Assembly (NCBI RefSeq): GCF_030052815.1
Contig: NC_079496.1
Location: 80,403,652 to 80,467,651, forward strand
Direction: 5' to 3'
DNA: 64,000 bases
Origin: Hevea brasiliensis
Lineage: Eukaryota > Streptophyta > Magnoliopsida > Malpighiales > Euphorbiaceae
Part shown: in pieces, positions 22,979 to 34,478 of the stretch
Position numbering within the stretch: the first letter of the stretch is position 1
How the letters are laid out: each line of letters starts with the position of its first letter
Notes under the pieces: model-generated
Database searches by the model: none
Told to the model about the DNA's origin: nothing
The model's input: the letters and a program-made list of their open reading frames with translations, nothing else
Made by a program: the position numbers and the translations under genes

Positions 22979-24561
22979 ATCTCCCACTAGCACTAGAGCC
23001 ATTCATTACAATATCTTAGACCCATCTTCTCAAGATGTCGGTCTAACTGAGTTTGTGACATAGGCTTAGTGAATGGATCAGCTGGATTTTCAGCTGATGC
23101 TATTTTATGCATGGCTACATTGCCTCGCTCAACTATCTCTCTAATAATGTGGCAGCGCCTTTCTATGTGTTTGGATTTCTAGTAAGACTGGGGTTCCTTA
23201 GCCTGTATGATTGCTCCATTATTATCTCAGTAGAGTGGAACTGTTGACTCGATGGAAGGAACTACTGCAAGCTCTGTCACGAACTTCTTTATCTAAACAA
23301 CTTCCTTTGTAGCATCTGATGCAGCAATAAACTCAGCCTCTATAGTGGAATCTGTAGTTATACTCTGTTTGGAACACTTTCAACTGACTGCACCTCCATT
23401 ACAAATGAACACATATCCAGAGGTAGACTTTCTATCATCGATATCTGATTGGAAATCAGAATCAGTATAACCATCCAATTGCAAGTCACCCCCTCCATAT
23501 ATCAAGAATAAATCCTTAGTTCTTCTCAAGTACTTAAGGATATTCTTAACAGCTATCCAGTGTTCCAAACCTCGATTGGATTGATACCTGCTAGCCAAAC
23601 TAATAGCATATGCGATATCCAGCCTAGTACACAACATTGCATACATCAAACTTCCAATAGTTGAAGCATATGGAATCCTGGCCATTTTATCTCTTTTTCA
23701 GGTGTCTTTGGAGACATCTCTTTAGAAAGGTGGATACCATGTCCCACTGGTAACAATCCTCTCTTGGAATCAAGCATGTTAAACCTCTTTAACACCTTTT
23801 CCAAGTATAAACTTTGAGATAAACCAATTATTCTTTTTGCTCTATCTCTATAGATGCGAATCCCAAGAATATAGGTTGCCTGCTTTAAGTCTTTCATGGA
23901 GAATGTATTTGACAACCATACCTTTACAGTTGTCAACATACCTGTGTCATTACCCATCAATAAAATGTCATCCACATATAAGACAATGAAAGTGATAGCA
24001 TTATCACTAACCTTCTTATATACACATGGCTCATCTTGATAAAACCAAATAACTTAATGGCTTTATCAAAATGGATGTTCTAACTCCTCGAAGCTTTTTC
24101 CAACCCATAAATGGATCCCTTTAGCTTGCACACTTTGGAACCATCTTAGGAATCAAAAACCCCTAAGTTTTTCCATGAAAATGTTTTCTTCAATGTATCC
24201 ATTGAGAAAAGCTATTTTGACATCCATCTGCCAAATCTCATAATCGTAGTATGCAGTTATTGCTAATAGAATCCTAATTGATTTAAGCATGGCAACAGGC
24301 AAGAAAGTCTCCTCATAGTCGATTCCTTGCCTTTGGAGAAACCCTTTCAGTACTAGCCTTGCTTTATAGGTCTCTACCTTTCCATCAGAACCAATTTTCT
24401 TCTTGAAAACCCATTTGTTTCCTATAGGTACAATACCTTTAGGTGGGTCAACAAGATCCCAAACTTGATTCTTATATATGGAATCAATCTCGGATTTCAT
24501 AACATCAATCCATTTTGAAGAGTCTATATCTGATATAGCTTCTTCATAGGTAAGTGGATCA
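22979..24561 (-). pseudogene. RT-RNase H remnant of element I
   Basis: Read from 24561 downward: YEEAISDIDSSKWIDVMKSE (start of copia RT), NKWVFKKKIGSDGKVETYKA, WQMDVKIAFLNGYIEENI, then broken sequence around 24000-24150, then the catalytic YVDD box near 23960-23985, LSQSLYLEKVLKRFNM, MARIPYASTIGSLMYAML, and RNase H sequence (DGYTDSDFQSDIDDRKSTSG). The end has a polypurine tract at complement 22979-22988 (AGTGGGAGAT) next to the 3' LTR. Several frameshifts; not functional. Confidence 0.9.
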
Positions 24562-26670
24562 TGAAGGAGCAGAAGTATGAAAAACACAAGTTTATATCAT
24601 TGAATTCAAATTTTTTTCACCTAGGGTCACATGCATCATACAAGATTCATTTTTATCTATTTGATTTCAATGATAAATAGCATATTAAAACTCTTTTAAT
24701 ATGTTTTTTGGATCTATATTTTCCATTTAAGATTTTATAATTAATCAGATTAATTTTAAGAACCCTACATTTGACAAGTGCACTAACCTCTTGATGCACT
24801 ACAGTGGGTTTGGCACCTTTGGGATACGTCTTTGGGACACCATATGTTGTCCCTCTAGCTTGTCCATACTAAGATCACCTATGGCAGCCCTTGAATAGCT
24901 TCTAAAGCTTTTTCTATGAATTAGAAAAATCAAGTTTTGCCTTTTGAGAGATTACAGATGTAAACAGAACACTAGAAACAATTTTTAGTATTTTTAATTC
25001 AAGAGATTGATGGCTAATCTCTTTGAATTGATGAGAGATGAAGAAGAAGAGAGGGGAGATGTTCTTTGGGTGGCTGCACCAAAGTAGAACAGTAGCCCAC
25101 ATGTTTTACTCTTTCATAACAACACTTATATAGCTAGGTCATCACTTAAAACCCTTGCCACATGTCACCTTCTGATTGGCTCTAGATTTAATTGACCCAA
25201 TCACATTGTGCCATGTGTCAAACCTATATTTAATCTTGATTTTAATCATCTTACATGATTAGAAAACATATGACAAACTTATGTATATTGCCATGTGTTA
25301 CCATCTCATGGTGCCACATGTCACCCTGTGAAATGACCAAAATACCCCTGTGTTTTAATTTTGAGTTCTCAACCCAAAATAATTATTTCTCTTCTTCTAA
25401 TCAATTTATATCAAATATAAATTAATTAATTAATCTCTGTTAATTAATTTTCTCATTAATTAAATTCATATTTAAACACTTTAAATATAAATTTAACTTA
25501 TACTATACATCCAATAACCTAGATTTGGTTTCAAGCCATGCTAGGGACTTTGGAATCTAATTGCAAACCAAACCTATTTAATTAATCAATTAAACTCTTT
25601 AATTAATTAATTAAATCATATTTAATTTGGTGATTACTTGTCTATGTGTGTGACTTACTATGCTCATCACTAATTGGCAATGAGACATGATATCAACTCT
25701 TAATATCATCAAAACTCTTTCTTACCATAAATGATTTCTCTAAATCATTTTATGCACCTCATAGACCATGGTTAACACCTAGCATAGCATGCCATAGCCA
25801 CCCAATCAGTAATAAGGTTTGCCTTAAATGAACCTATAATCATATGTTACCATGCACTAGAATCTCTCTGTTACAAAATCCCAATTCGAGCTGGAGTCAT
25901 GGTTTATGTCAAACCCCATTTGCTATGAATATTATGTTCTGTTTTAATTCCATTTCTTGATTAAAAAGATTTTCTCATCAGAAACTCTTTTCTGATTAAA
26001 TCTATCTGTCCTGGCCAGGAACTTGAAACATCAAGAATAATTAAATGAACATAGGATTTTATCTCTATTTACTTAGGGTAATAGATTCCTTCTTAATCAA
26101 CACCTACCTCCATATATAAGTAGTAGGAGCCAACACATGCCCATATACCCATACACAGTACAAGTATGAAAGCAGTATCAAACTCAAACCATCTATATAC
26201 AAGATAACTGTGTTATCTCAGGTCTAAAGATTATATGCACTGATATGATTTATGACAATGCATTGACAAGAGTAAACTCCATGTGCTTGTCATAAATGTC
26301 ACTGGTTTGGCCTACTTATCATGCATAAGTGCCTATCATATTTGTTATATGGCATGAGATTTACCATTCCATCTTGTTTACATCTCATATAAATAACTTG
26401 GGAACAAATATGATTACAATATTTCTAGATAAGTCATGTCCTTATTGTGAAGTATCATTGATTGTGAACCAATTAATGATACTTTGTGCTAGAAATACTG
26501 TCACTCATATTCTTAATAACTTAAGAATAGAATTTCTAACAAAATGTCAATGGACCTTTTCTATTACATATAAATATATTATGTAAACCGAAAAATGAAA
26601 ATGCCTTTTTATTAATAAAACTTGAGCAAGATACATACTAAAGGATATGCTCTAGGGCATACTACTAACA
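24562..26670 (-). repeat. 5' LTR of element I (2,109 bases)
   Basis: Matches 20864-22978 end to end by eye. On the minus strand its last bases CTCCTTCA are followed immediately by TGATCCACTT of RT, with no primer site. Confidence 0.92.
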
Positions 26671-27900
26671 CAGCAAATAGTAGCAGCTTGCATTCTTGAC
26701 ATGTTAGACTTCAGATTAGCGATGGCTCAACTGTTGAAGCTTTAGCCATAGGATCTAAATCATTTTACATGTCTAGACATGTTTTGTGTTTGAATAATAT
26801 CTTATATGTACCTGTTGCTTTTAAGAACATTATTTCTATATCTAGTTTAACTAGAAATGGCTATGAATTTCAGTTCACAGATGATGTTTGCAATATTTAT
26901 TTTAGAAATAAATATGTTAGCTCGGGTTATATGCATTATGGTCTTTATTATTTGGATAATAATGATAACACAAAATGAATGCAAGCAATCTAAAAGAATG
27001 TAATGCCATGGTGAAAATCAACTCAAGTTCAAAATATATTTGGCACTTAAGATTAGGTCATGTTGCAGAAGATAGAATTGCAAAACTGGAGAAAATGGGG
27101 ATTCTATCCTCATTGGGTTCTGAATCTACTCCAACTTGTGAATCTTGGCTTCAGGGAAAAATGACTAGATCACCCTTTGTTGGACAAGGGTTAAGAGCTG
27201 AAAATATTTTGGAACTAATAAAAAGTGATGTATGTGGTCCATTTAAAGAAATGGCTAGAGGTGGTTTTCATTACTTTATTACCTTTACTGATGATAAATC
27301 AAGGGGTATTTGTATTTGATGAAATACAAACATGAATCCTTTGAAAAGTTCAAAGAATTTAAATCTGAAGTAGAAAATCAAACAGGAAAAAGTATTAAAG
27401 CTCTTTTATCAGATCGTGGAGGTGAATACTTGAGTACTGAATTTGATGAATACTTGAAAGAGCATGGCATTGTTTCCCAGTTGACTCCTCCATAAATACC
27501 ACAGCTGAATGGTTCATCTGAAAGGAGAAATCATACTCTATTAGATATGGTATGTAGTATGATGAGCTATACTGATATGCTAATCTCCTTTTGAGGATTT
27601 GCATTAGAATCTGCTTTGCATATTCTGAATAGGATTCCATCAAAATCAGTATCTTTCATACCTTATGAGATATGGCATGGAAGAAAACCAAGTCTTTAAG
27701 ATTTGGGATTGTCCAGCTTATATCAAAAAGCTAAACACTGATAAATTGGAAACCAGATCAAAAAAAGGTCGATTTGTTAAATATCTAAAAGAGAGTTTTG
27801 GATATTATTTTTATTTACTTACATCACAAAAGGTTATGGTAAGTAGAGATGCCACATTTCTTGAACAATAGTTTGTTCAAGAAGGAGGCAAAGGAAGGTA
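26671..27900 (+). pseudogene. Protease end and integrase of copia element E
   Basis: Resumes E after element I. GAG-pre-integrase blocks: LRLQISDGSTVEA region, NNILYVPVAFKNIISISSL, and WHLRLGHVAEDRIAKL (the paired His). The zinc Cys pair reads PTCESWLQGKM; the second Cys of CX2C is Trp here. Catalytic core: SDVCGPF, SDRGGEYLS and NGSSERRN, so D-D-E is present. A frame change after TDDKSRG (27300-27320), a TAA after QLTPP (27493-27495), a TGA near 27592 and a TAA within the later frame break it. C-terminal fragments continue to about 27870 (KVMVSRDATFLEQ). Confidence 0.88.
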
Positions 27901-27913
27901 AATAAAGTTAGAA

Positions 27914-29640
27914 TTGGAGAATTCTAACCAACCAATAGATCAGATGAATATAGATCCATCTAGTCAACCTACACCTATTGATGAAGCATCTACAGCTATT
28001 CCTCACAGATCAACTAGGATATCTCACCCACCAGTGAGATATGGTTTCCTTTATAAAGATGAACAAGAGTTGTTTACTCATGAAGAAGTAGATCATAGAG
28101 ATGATCCACTTATCTATGAAGAAGCTATATCAGATATAGATTCTTAAAAATGGATTGAAGCTATGAAATCTGAAATTGATTCTATGTATAAAAACTAAGT
28201 TTGGGATCTTGTTGACCCATCTGAAGGTATTGTACCTATAGAGAATAAATGGGTTTTGAAGAAAAAAATTGATTATGATGGAAAGGTAGAGACTTATAAA
28301 GCAAGGCTAGTAAATCGACTATGAGGAGACTTTATCGCTTGTTGCCATGCTTAAATCAATTAGGATTCTATTAGCAATAGCTGCATACTATGATTATGAG
28401 ATTTGGCATATGGATGTCAAAATAACTTTTCTCAGTGGATACATTGAAGAAAACATTTTCATGGAATAACCTAGGAGTTTTGAATCCCAAAATGGTTTCA
28501 AAGTATGCAAGCTAAAGCAATCCATTTATGGGTTGAAACAAGCTTCGAGGAGTTGGAACATCCGTTTTGATGAAGCCACTAAGTCATTTGGTTTTATCAA
28601 AAATGAGGATGAGCCATGTGTATATAAGAAAGTTAGTGATAGTGCTGTCACTTTCCTTTTCTTATATGTGGATGACATTTTATTAAAGGGTAATGACATA
28701 GGTATGTTGACAACTGTAAAGGTATGGTTGTCAAATACATTCTCCATGAAAGACTTAAGGGAGGCAACTTATATTCTTGGGATTCGCATCTATACAGATA
28801 GAGCAAAAAGAATAATTGGTTTATCCCAAAGTCTATACTTGGAAAAGGTGTTAAAGAGGTTTAACATGCTTAATTCCAAGAGAGAATTGTTACCAATGAG
28901 ACATGGTATCCACCTTTCTAAAGAGATGTCTCCAAAGGCACCTGAAGAAAGAGATAAAATGGCCAGGATTCCATATGCTTCGGCTATTGAAAGTTTAATG
29001 TATGCAATGTTGTGTACTAGGCTGAATATCGCATATGCTGTTAGTTTGACTAGCAGGTTTCAATCCAATCTAGGTTTGGAACACTGGATAGCTGTCAAGA
29101 ATATCCTTAAGGACTTGAGAAGAACTAAGGATTTATTCTTGATATATGGAGGTAGTGACTTGCAATTGGATGGTTATACTGATTCTGATTTTCAATCAGA
29201 TATCAATGATAGAAAGTCTACCTCTGGGTATGTATTCATTTATAATGGATGTGTAGTTAGTTGGAAGAGTTCCAAATAAAGTACGACTGCAGATTCCACT
29301 ATAGAGGTTGAGTATATTGTTGTATCAGATGCTGCAAAGGAAGCCGTTTGGATAAAGAAGTTTGTGACAGAACTTGCAGTAGTTCCTTCATTGAGTCAGT
29401 AGTTCCACACTACTGTGACAACATTGGAGCAGTCATACAGGCTAAGGAACCCTGGTCTCACCAGAAATCCAAACATATAGAAAGGCGCTACCACATTATC
29501 AAAGAGATAGTTGGATGAGGTGATATAGCCATACAGAAAATAGCATCAGCTGAAAATCTAGTTGATCCATTCACTAAGCCTATGTCATAAGCTCAGTTAG
29601 ACCAATATCTTAAGAAGATGGGTCTAAGGTATTGTAATGA
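27914..29640 (+). pseudogene. RT and RNase H of copia element E
   Basis: Starts with the acidic linker and HRSTRISHPPVRYG, then RDDPLIYEEAISDIDS, followed by stops replacing Ser or Gln codons. Compared with element I, a deletion of roughly 25 bases near 28311 removes the KGFLQRQG part and shifts the frame. From 28533 to 29279 it is open: the catalytic LYVDDILLKGND, LSQSLYLEKVLKRFNM, IPYASAIESLMYAML, and RNase H DGYTDSDFQSDINDRKSTSG. The TAA at 29277-29279 sits after SWKSSK, where a Gln codon is expected. RNase H continues in frame as TADSTIEVEYIVVSDAAKEAVWIKK and then decays. Confidence 0.9.
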
Positions 29641-29654
29641 ATGGCTCTAGTGCT

Positions 29655-29664
29655 AGTGGGAGAT
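29655..29664 (+). promoter_or_regulatory. Polypurine tract of copia element E
   Basis: AGTGGGAGAT directly before the LTR start TGTTAGTAG at 29665. Identical to the tract of element I (complement 22979-22988). Confidence 0.88.
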
Positions 29665-29691
29665 TGTTAGTAGTATGCCCTAGAGCATATT
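29665..29691 (+). repeat. 3' LTR of element E, first 27 bases
   Basis: Begins TGTTAGTAGTATGCCCTAGAGC and is cut after ATATT by solo LTR J. The LTR continues at 34479. Confidence 0.9.
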
Positions 29692-30332
29692 TGTGACACT
29701 CCTTACCCGTTTACAGTGTAGTCGAGTAAGATATACCACATAGTGTGCCGGAGCAACAAATCTTATTTTATTACAATTTACCCTTTTCTTAATTTATTTA
29801 TTTATCACAAAGTGAAATTTATGTCATTTAATTTATTAATTGAAATTTTGAATTAATTTAAGGTTCCAAAAATTTTATAGAAAATTCAGCAGAGTGCTGA
29901 CTAAAAATGGAGAAAACAGTTCTTCGGACCTTGTAGAAAATACTTCCAATAATTGTTCAAATCCACAACTCCAAATATGTCATCATTTCTCAATAAATTT
30001 CTCATCATATTCTTAATAATTCCTCAATTTGTCATTCATTCATTTCATATCAAAATCATACTCAAATTATGAATAAATACTCAAATTTTATCCATAAACA
30101 CAAATTTACAGATAGTCACATTAATACAAAATTATATTACAGAAGTTTTAAATATACATAATAAAATAAAAGTTTAATTACAAAGTTTACAAAAATTACA
30201 AAATACAAAATGTAACATAGTGTCCTACCAAATGCATTATAGCCTGAGAAGTGACACAGAACACTCGTAGATCTGATCCTCACCCGGACTAAGGTCTACT
30301 GGGATCACGCTCTATATCTCCAGTACTTATGC

Positions 30333-30367
30333 ATGGCAAAAGAAACGCGCTAAGCAATACTGCTTAG
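30333..30367 (-). other. Twin hairpin in LTR J
   Basis: On the minus strand: CTAAGC/GCTTAG with loop AGTATT, then GCGT/ATGC with one G-U pair. The second stem is the most decayed of the set. Confidence 0.55.
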
Positions 30368-32690
30368 TGGTGCCAATAATAAAATAAAAAGAACTAAAAA
30401 GAAATAAACATGTAGTGTATATATTGATTTTTCATACGGGCAAATTTTTGGTAATTATCTATAGTATTATTTATTTGGTACTTTTTACTTTAATACTTGA
30501 TTAAAATATATTAATATTTATTTTTGGTTGCCCAAGTAACCTATACCAGTGACTGAACTGGATAAACGGGTAAACTGGCGCTGGGTACCAAGTACCTCAG
30601 GCCATCACACCATCGGTCACATAGTGTCTCCTAGTGTGCAACAGAACAACTAACAAGCTGTAATAAATATTAAGCACAAGGCTAAGTATCACAATAAGGT
30701 CCAAATGGCTCAAAGCCATAAAATCACAGAATGGCCATTTAAGCCATGAATTATAGAATGGCATGATGCCTTATGCAGTACTGTTAACAAAACTCTATTG
30801 GCATGCCAACCTATCCAAACCAATCAGACTAGGCCTACTAGGGCATGTTACACTTTTAAATTTTATAATTCTTTGAAATTGAAGTTTAATTGTTACTATT
30901 CATTTCATTAGTCAACTAAAATGTTGACTTTTTCATAGACAATAGGTATATTGGTTCTAATATCCCCAACATACCACATTTTACATTCTAAAGTTGTTGG
31001 TATTGGTTGCCAATACCATTTCAAAGCTTAGTTTTAGTTATTTATAATTTTCAAATTTCAAGCACTAAGTTTACTGTTCCATTGGTCATTTGTACAGTAT
31101 GAATTTGATAAATTGTCTTCATGAAAGTTGTTCCTTTATGTGTCTTCTTTAATTTGCTTTTTGAATCACTCCATTTAGAGTTTTCTAGCTCAAGATATCC
31201 CAATTTGAACAAGGGTAGCCAGATTGGTATCTGCCTAGAATTTCTGGACAGAATCCCATTCTGCTAGATTTGGTAGCTCAACTTTGGCCAATAATTTCAT
31301 TTGGTTAAGTCTAGAATTAGAGTTTGTATTCTACATGAAAGTTGTTCTAAATTGTCTAAGCTTTTCATTGATATAAACTTTAGGTCAATTGGACCTTTCT
31401 ACACTGAGTTATGACCAAATGAATGAACACTGTTCATTTGGTCATTTTGCCCAGGCATAATGAATGGTACCCACATTTGGTCAATTTTTAGGTCAGTCTA
31501 TTGTGGTTTTATGGGCAGGTTTCCTTCATCAAAGTTGTACTATTATGTATCTAATTTCATATCCAATTAGCCTTGCACCAATTGAACCTACCCAACTCCA
31601 GTTATAGCTACCCAAATCTGCTGGACTCACACCCAATCCTGCAAGTCACACTAGGCAGCATACCTAACTTCAATTCCTATGGCACAAATCACTTCACTTC
31701 CTAATCACACATAGCCAAATGGTTACTAATTGACCATTAAAACTTCCTTTCACCAATACCTGAGCAAAATCTGAAATTTGTGCCCCAAACCCTAACTCCA
31801 ACAATTTCAATTCTTCAAACACATACATTAATGGATCAATTCATACTCCCAATTATGCATACACAAAGCTTAAAGGATTAATTGACACTAACCTTGAATG
31901 GAGTCACTTCTAAGCTTGCTAAACCTCACTTTTTCTTCTTCTAATTGCTGTCTCAAGCTTGCTCTAGTGGTAGGGATAAATTTTTCTGAAGAGATGATGA
32001 GATTTTAAGGTGAATTGGTGTGGGGTTGAAAGGTTAATGAAGCTTTAATGGTGGATTGGGGTTAGAGAGGGATTTCGGTTGGGCTATGAGAGGAAGAAGA
32101 GTGCAGTTTTTCTTTTCAATTTTCTACCCATTTTACTATTTTAATTGGTGATAAGTGCATAATTTATTAATTTTACTCCTATCATATTTAGTGTTTCTAG
32201 TGTGCTTTTATGCATAATTTAATTGATTAAATTATATTTATCATTTAGACATATTTTTAGATAGTTGTTGAAATAATTGTTTTAAATAGAGAAATTTTTA
32301 GCATTTGACCTTTGCTATTTTTTTTAGGTGTTTTTAAAGTTATGGGTCTCCAAATTAAGTGTTGTTTAATCCATTGAAAGCTAAGATAGAGAACTTCAAA
32401 TGATAAAGAGGAATCAAAGCCCAAATCAGTCTCCAATGTTGACAAAATGAGCTATGGATCTATTGCAAAAGCCCAGACTTGATGTGTCACGATCAGTTTC
32501 AGTATATATTTTGTATCTAGAGTTTCAGAAACCCAAATGAAGCAAGCCTAAGCCCAATTGAACCTTAAGAGCCACCTCTACAACTTCTATGAAGGGCTGA
32601 AAGCAAGATAAGGCCATTTTAATTGTAAAAAACGATAATGAAATCGTCACTATGGGCTGGACCATTTGTCTGAACCAGTCCCAGTTTTTG

Positions 32691-32775
32691 GGCCATAACT
32701 TGAGTTGTATGCCTTTGATTTGGGCAAATGAGTACTCGTTGGAAAGCTAAGAAATAGGACTACAACTTTCCTAAA
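32691..32775 (+). repeat. CCATAACTTG module inside LTR K
   Basis: GGCCATAACTTGAGTTG, then GGAAAGCTAAGAAATAGGAC and TACAACTTTCC. The same order of words occurs in the Tekay-like LTRs, although K is otherwise unlike them. Confidence 0.6.
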
Positions 32776-32915
32776 GAGGGTAAAGACAAATTCGGAAGGG
32801 AAGTCACTGAAAATCGGCCTTGATTTCAGAGACGTGAATGCAAGCTAACAATCTGTCTTTTAAATTTTAAAACTTTTCGTAGTTTGGTTCCTATCTTTGG
32901 GATTAGGTTTTTGAT

Positions 32916-32923
32916 TATAAATA
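32916..32923 (+). promoter_or_regulatory. Possible TATA box in LTR K
   Basis: TATAAATA in a suitable central position of the LTR, with a C/A-rich stretch following. Prediction from sequence only. Confidence 0.35.
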
Positions 32924-34260
32924 TGTCTTCGGGCAGCAGCTAAAACACACCATTCAGCAGCCTCTCGATCTCAAAAGCACCTTCATTCTCCATTTTTTTA
33001 GATTTCTTCTTTATTTTTCCTTTATTTTTCTGTAAGCCATGAACATGAGTGGCTAAGTTTTTAATTCTGTTCAAGGGATTCAAGTTCTTTTGTGTGATTT
33101 GTGAGACCAGGTTCTTAATTTAATTTATATCTTTTTGAATATCTATTGTTTTCTGAATTCATTGTCTTTTATCTATTGAATGATTTGCTAAAAAGGCCTA
33201 TTAGTTAATTATTTGATGTGATCAATTGCTAGTTCATTTTCATAATCCGTAATTGTTGTGTAAGATTGAACATGAGTAGCAGTTAGGTTTTATTGATTAT
33301 GATTTCAGTTTTCGATAATAACCTAAGGAAACAATAGGGTGAATTAAATGATTTATGCTTCATAGATTGTTGTTCAGCTAACTACTTCCTATTCTTAAAG
33401 CAGTTATTAATTTGATGAGGATTGCTTAATATCAATTCAGTTAATAATTAGAGTAAATAGGAGTGCTGGGCTCGAATTAATGAGTATAGGGAAGTCAGAG
33501 ATTTACCTCGCTGTTTGGTAAATCTACGTTAAGTATTCAATAAGAGATAATTGTATTTCTTTTATCTATGATCAAATCAATGCATTGGAATGCGAATTAC
33601 CTTGGACTGAAGTTTGTTTAATTTGAGAGTTTCTTATTTAATTTTAGATCTTAATTTTGGATTTTTGATTTTTCATTTCTTCTTTGGATTGTGAATTAAC
33701 CCCTCCCCCCCCCCCCCCAACCTTTGTTTCTTTTTCCATTACACAAATGCATGAAATTTAATAATTCAGTCTCTAGGGTTCGACCTGGATTTACCACTTA
33801 CTGCAGAAAATATTTTATAATTGGTGATTTCAGTTAATTTAATTTCTGGTGAATTCGACAACCATCAATTGGGTTTATAAACATGTGTCCCAATGTGATT
33901 GAGTGGAAGTGTTTTAATGACATCATAGTGATGTCGAAATTCTAATTTAATTCAATTTTTTCCTTTTCTTTTCTACTCATTTTCAATTAAATTTTTAGCA
34001 ATTTTTATTCATTTTTTATGCCATAATAATTATTTATTTAACTAGACAAGTTGGCCAAAAATCATCTCTGAAGACGAAATAACCAAAATGCCCTCCATTT
34101 GGCTTATTGAGCTAAAATCGTTTGTACCAATCTAAAAATTTTTCTACGCATTTTCTTGGCATTCTAATGCCATCAAAATCTCAATGACTCTTCTCTAAAG
34201 TCCCAAAAATTATTTCATGAAGTTTTCCCCTGGGTTTAAGGCTTCTAACTGTGAAAACAG

Positions 34261-34310
34261 CAACTTCCCGTTATGTTACCCATCATTAGGGCACCGGCTC
34301 ATTTAATTTG
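34261..34310 (-). promoter_or_regulatory. 5S rRNA-like block in LTR J
   Basis: On the minus strand it reads AAATTAAATGAGCCGG, then GATGGGTAAC, then GGGAAGTTG. A decayed copy of the block seen in the other gypsy LTRs, at the equivalent place near the LTR start. Confidence 0.6.
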
Positions 34311-34478
34311 GTTGTATTTTATTTCTAAAATTTTTCTTAGATTTTTCTTACTATTATTTGAGTTAGTTATGACTCATCACTCTAGTCTAGATATAGTTCC
34401 AGATATTCTGGCTGTCCGGACCGACACTGGTCGCCGGAACAGTATATTGTATGAAATGGCTACAGTGAAGGTGTTACA

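Larger units (their letters stand above)
20864..26670 (-). mobile_element. Element I: minus-strand Ty1/copia with 5' half of the internal region missing
   Basis: Two 2.1-kb LTRs flank only 1,583 bases holding RT and RNase H. TSDs are TAGCA (20859-20863) and CAGCA (26671-26675), one mismatch. Removing the element restores E's protease frame. The primer site, gag, protease and integrase are gone; the 5' LTR joins the start of RT directly. It is of the same family as E, so this is a close relative inserted in E in the opposite direction. Confidence 0.9.
32149..33867 (+). mobile_element. Solo LTR K of a different LTR-retrotransposon family
   Basis: A 1,719-base block with TG..CA ends (TGATAAGTGC to CAACCATCA) and a perfect TSD ATTGG (32144-32148 and 33868-33872), inside LTR J. 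Its ends do not resemble those of the Tekay-like LTRs. Features such as GGGTTCGACCTGGATTTACC near the 3' end recall other plant gypsy LTRs, but the lineage is not determined. Orientation is inferred from a TATA-like box. A C-rich run lies at about 33700-33718. Lack of any internal sequence makes it a solo LTR. Confidence 0.85.
29692..34478 (-). mobile_element. Solo LTR J: reverse family II gypsy LTR
   Basis: Perfect 5-base TSD ATATT at 29687-29691 and 34479-34483, within the copia E LTR. The plus-strand reading starts TGTGACACTCC and ends GGTGTTACA, the reverse complement of a family II LTR. No internal gypsy sequence is present, so it is a solo LTR, probably made by LTR-LTR recombination. 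Without nested LTR K and its TSD it is about 3.06 kb. Confidence 0.92.

Noticed and set aside
22979..24561. Host gene on the minus strand
   Set aside because: The translated sequence is plainly copia RT and RNase H, flanked by matching LTRs.
33700..33720. C-rich run in LTR K as a polypurine tract of a minus-strand element
   Set aside because: It lies inside the LTR, not next to an LTR edge, and the TATA-like box and ends fit plus orientation. It looks like a homopolymer.
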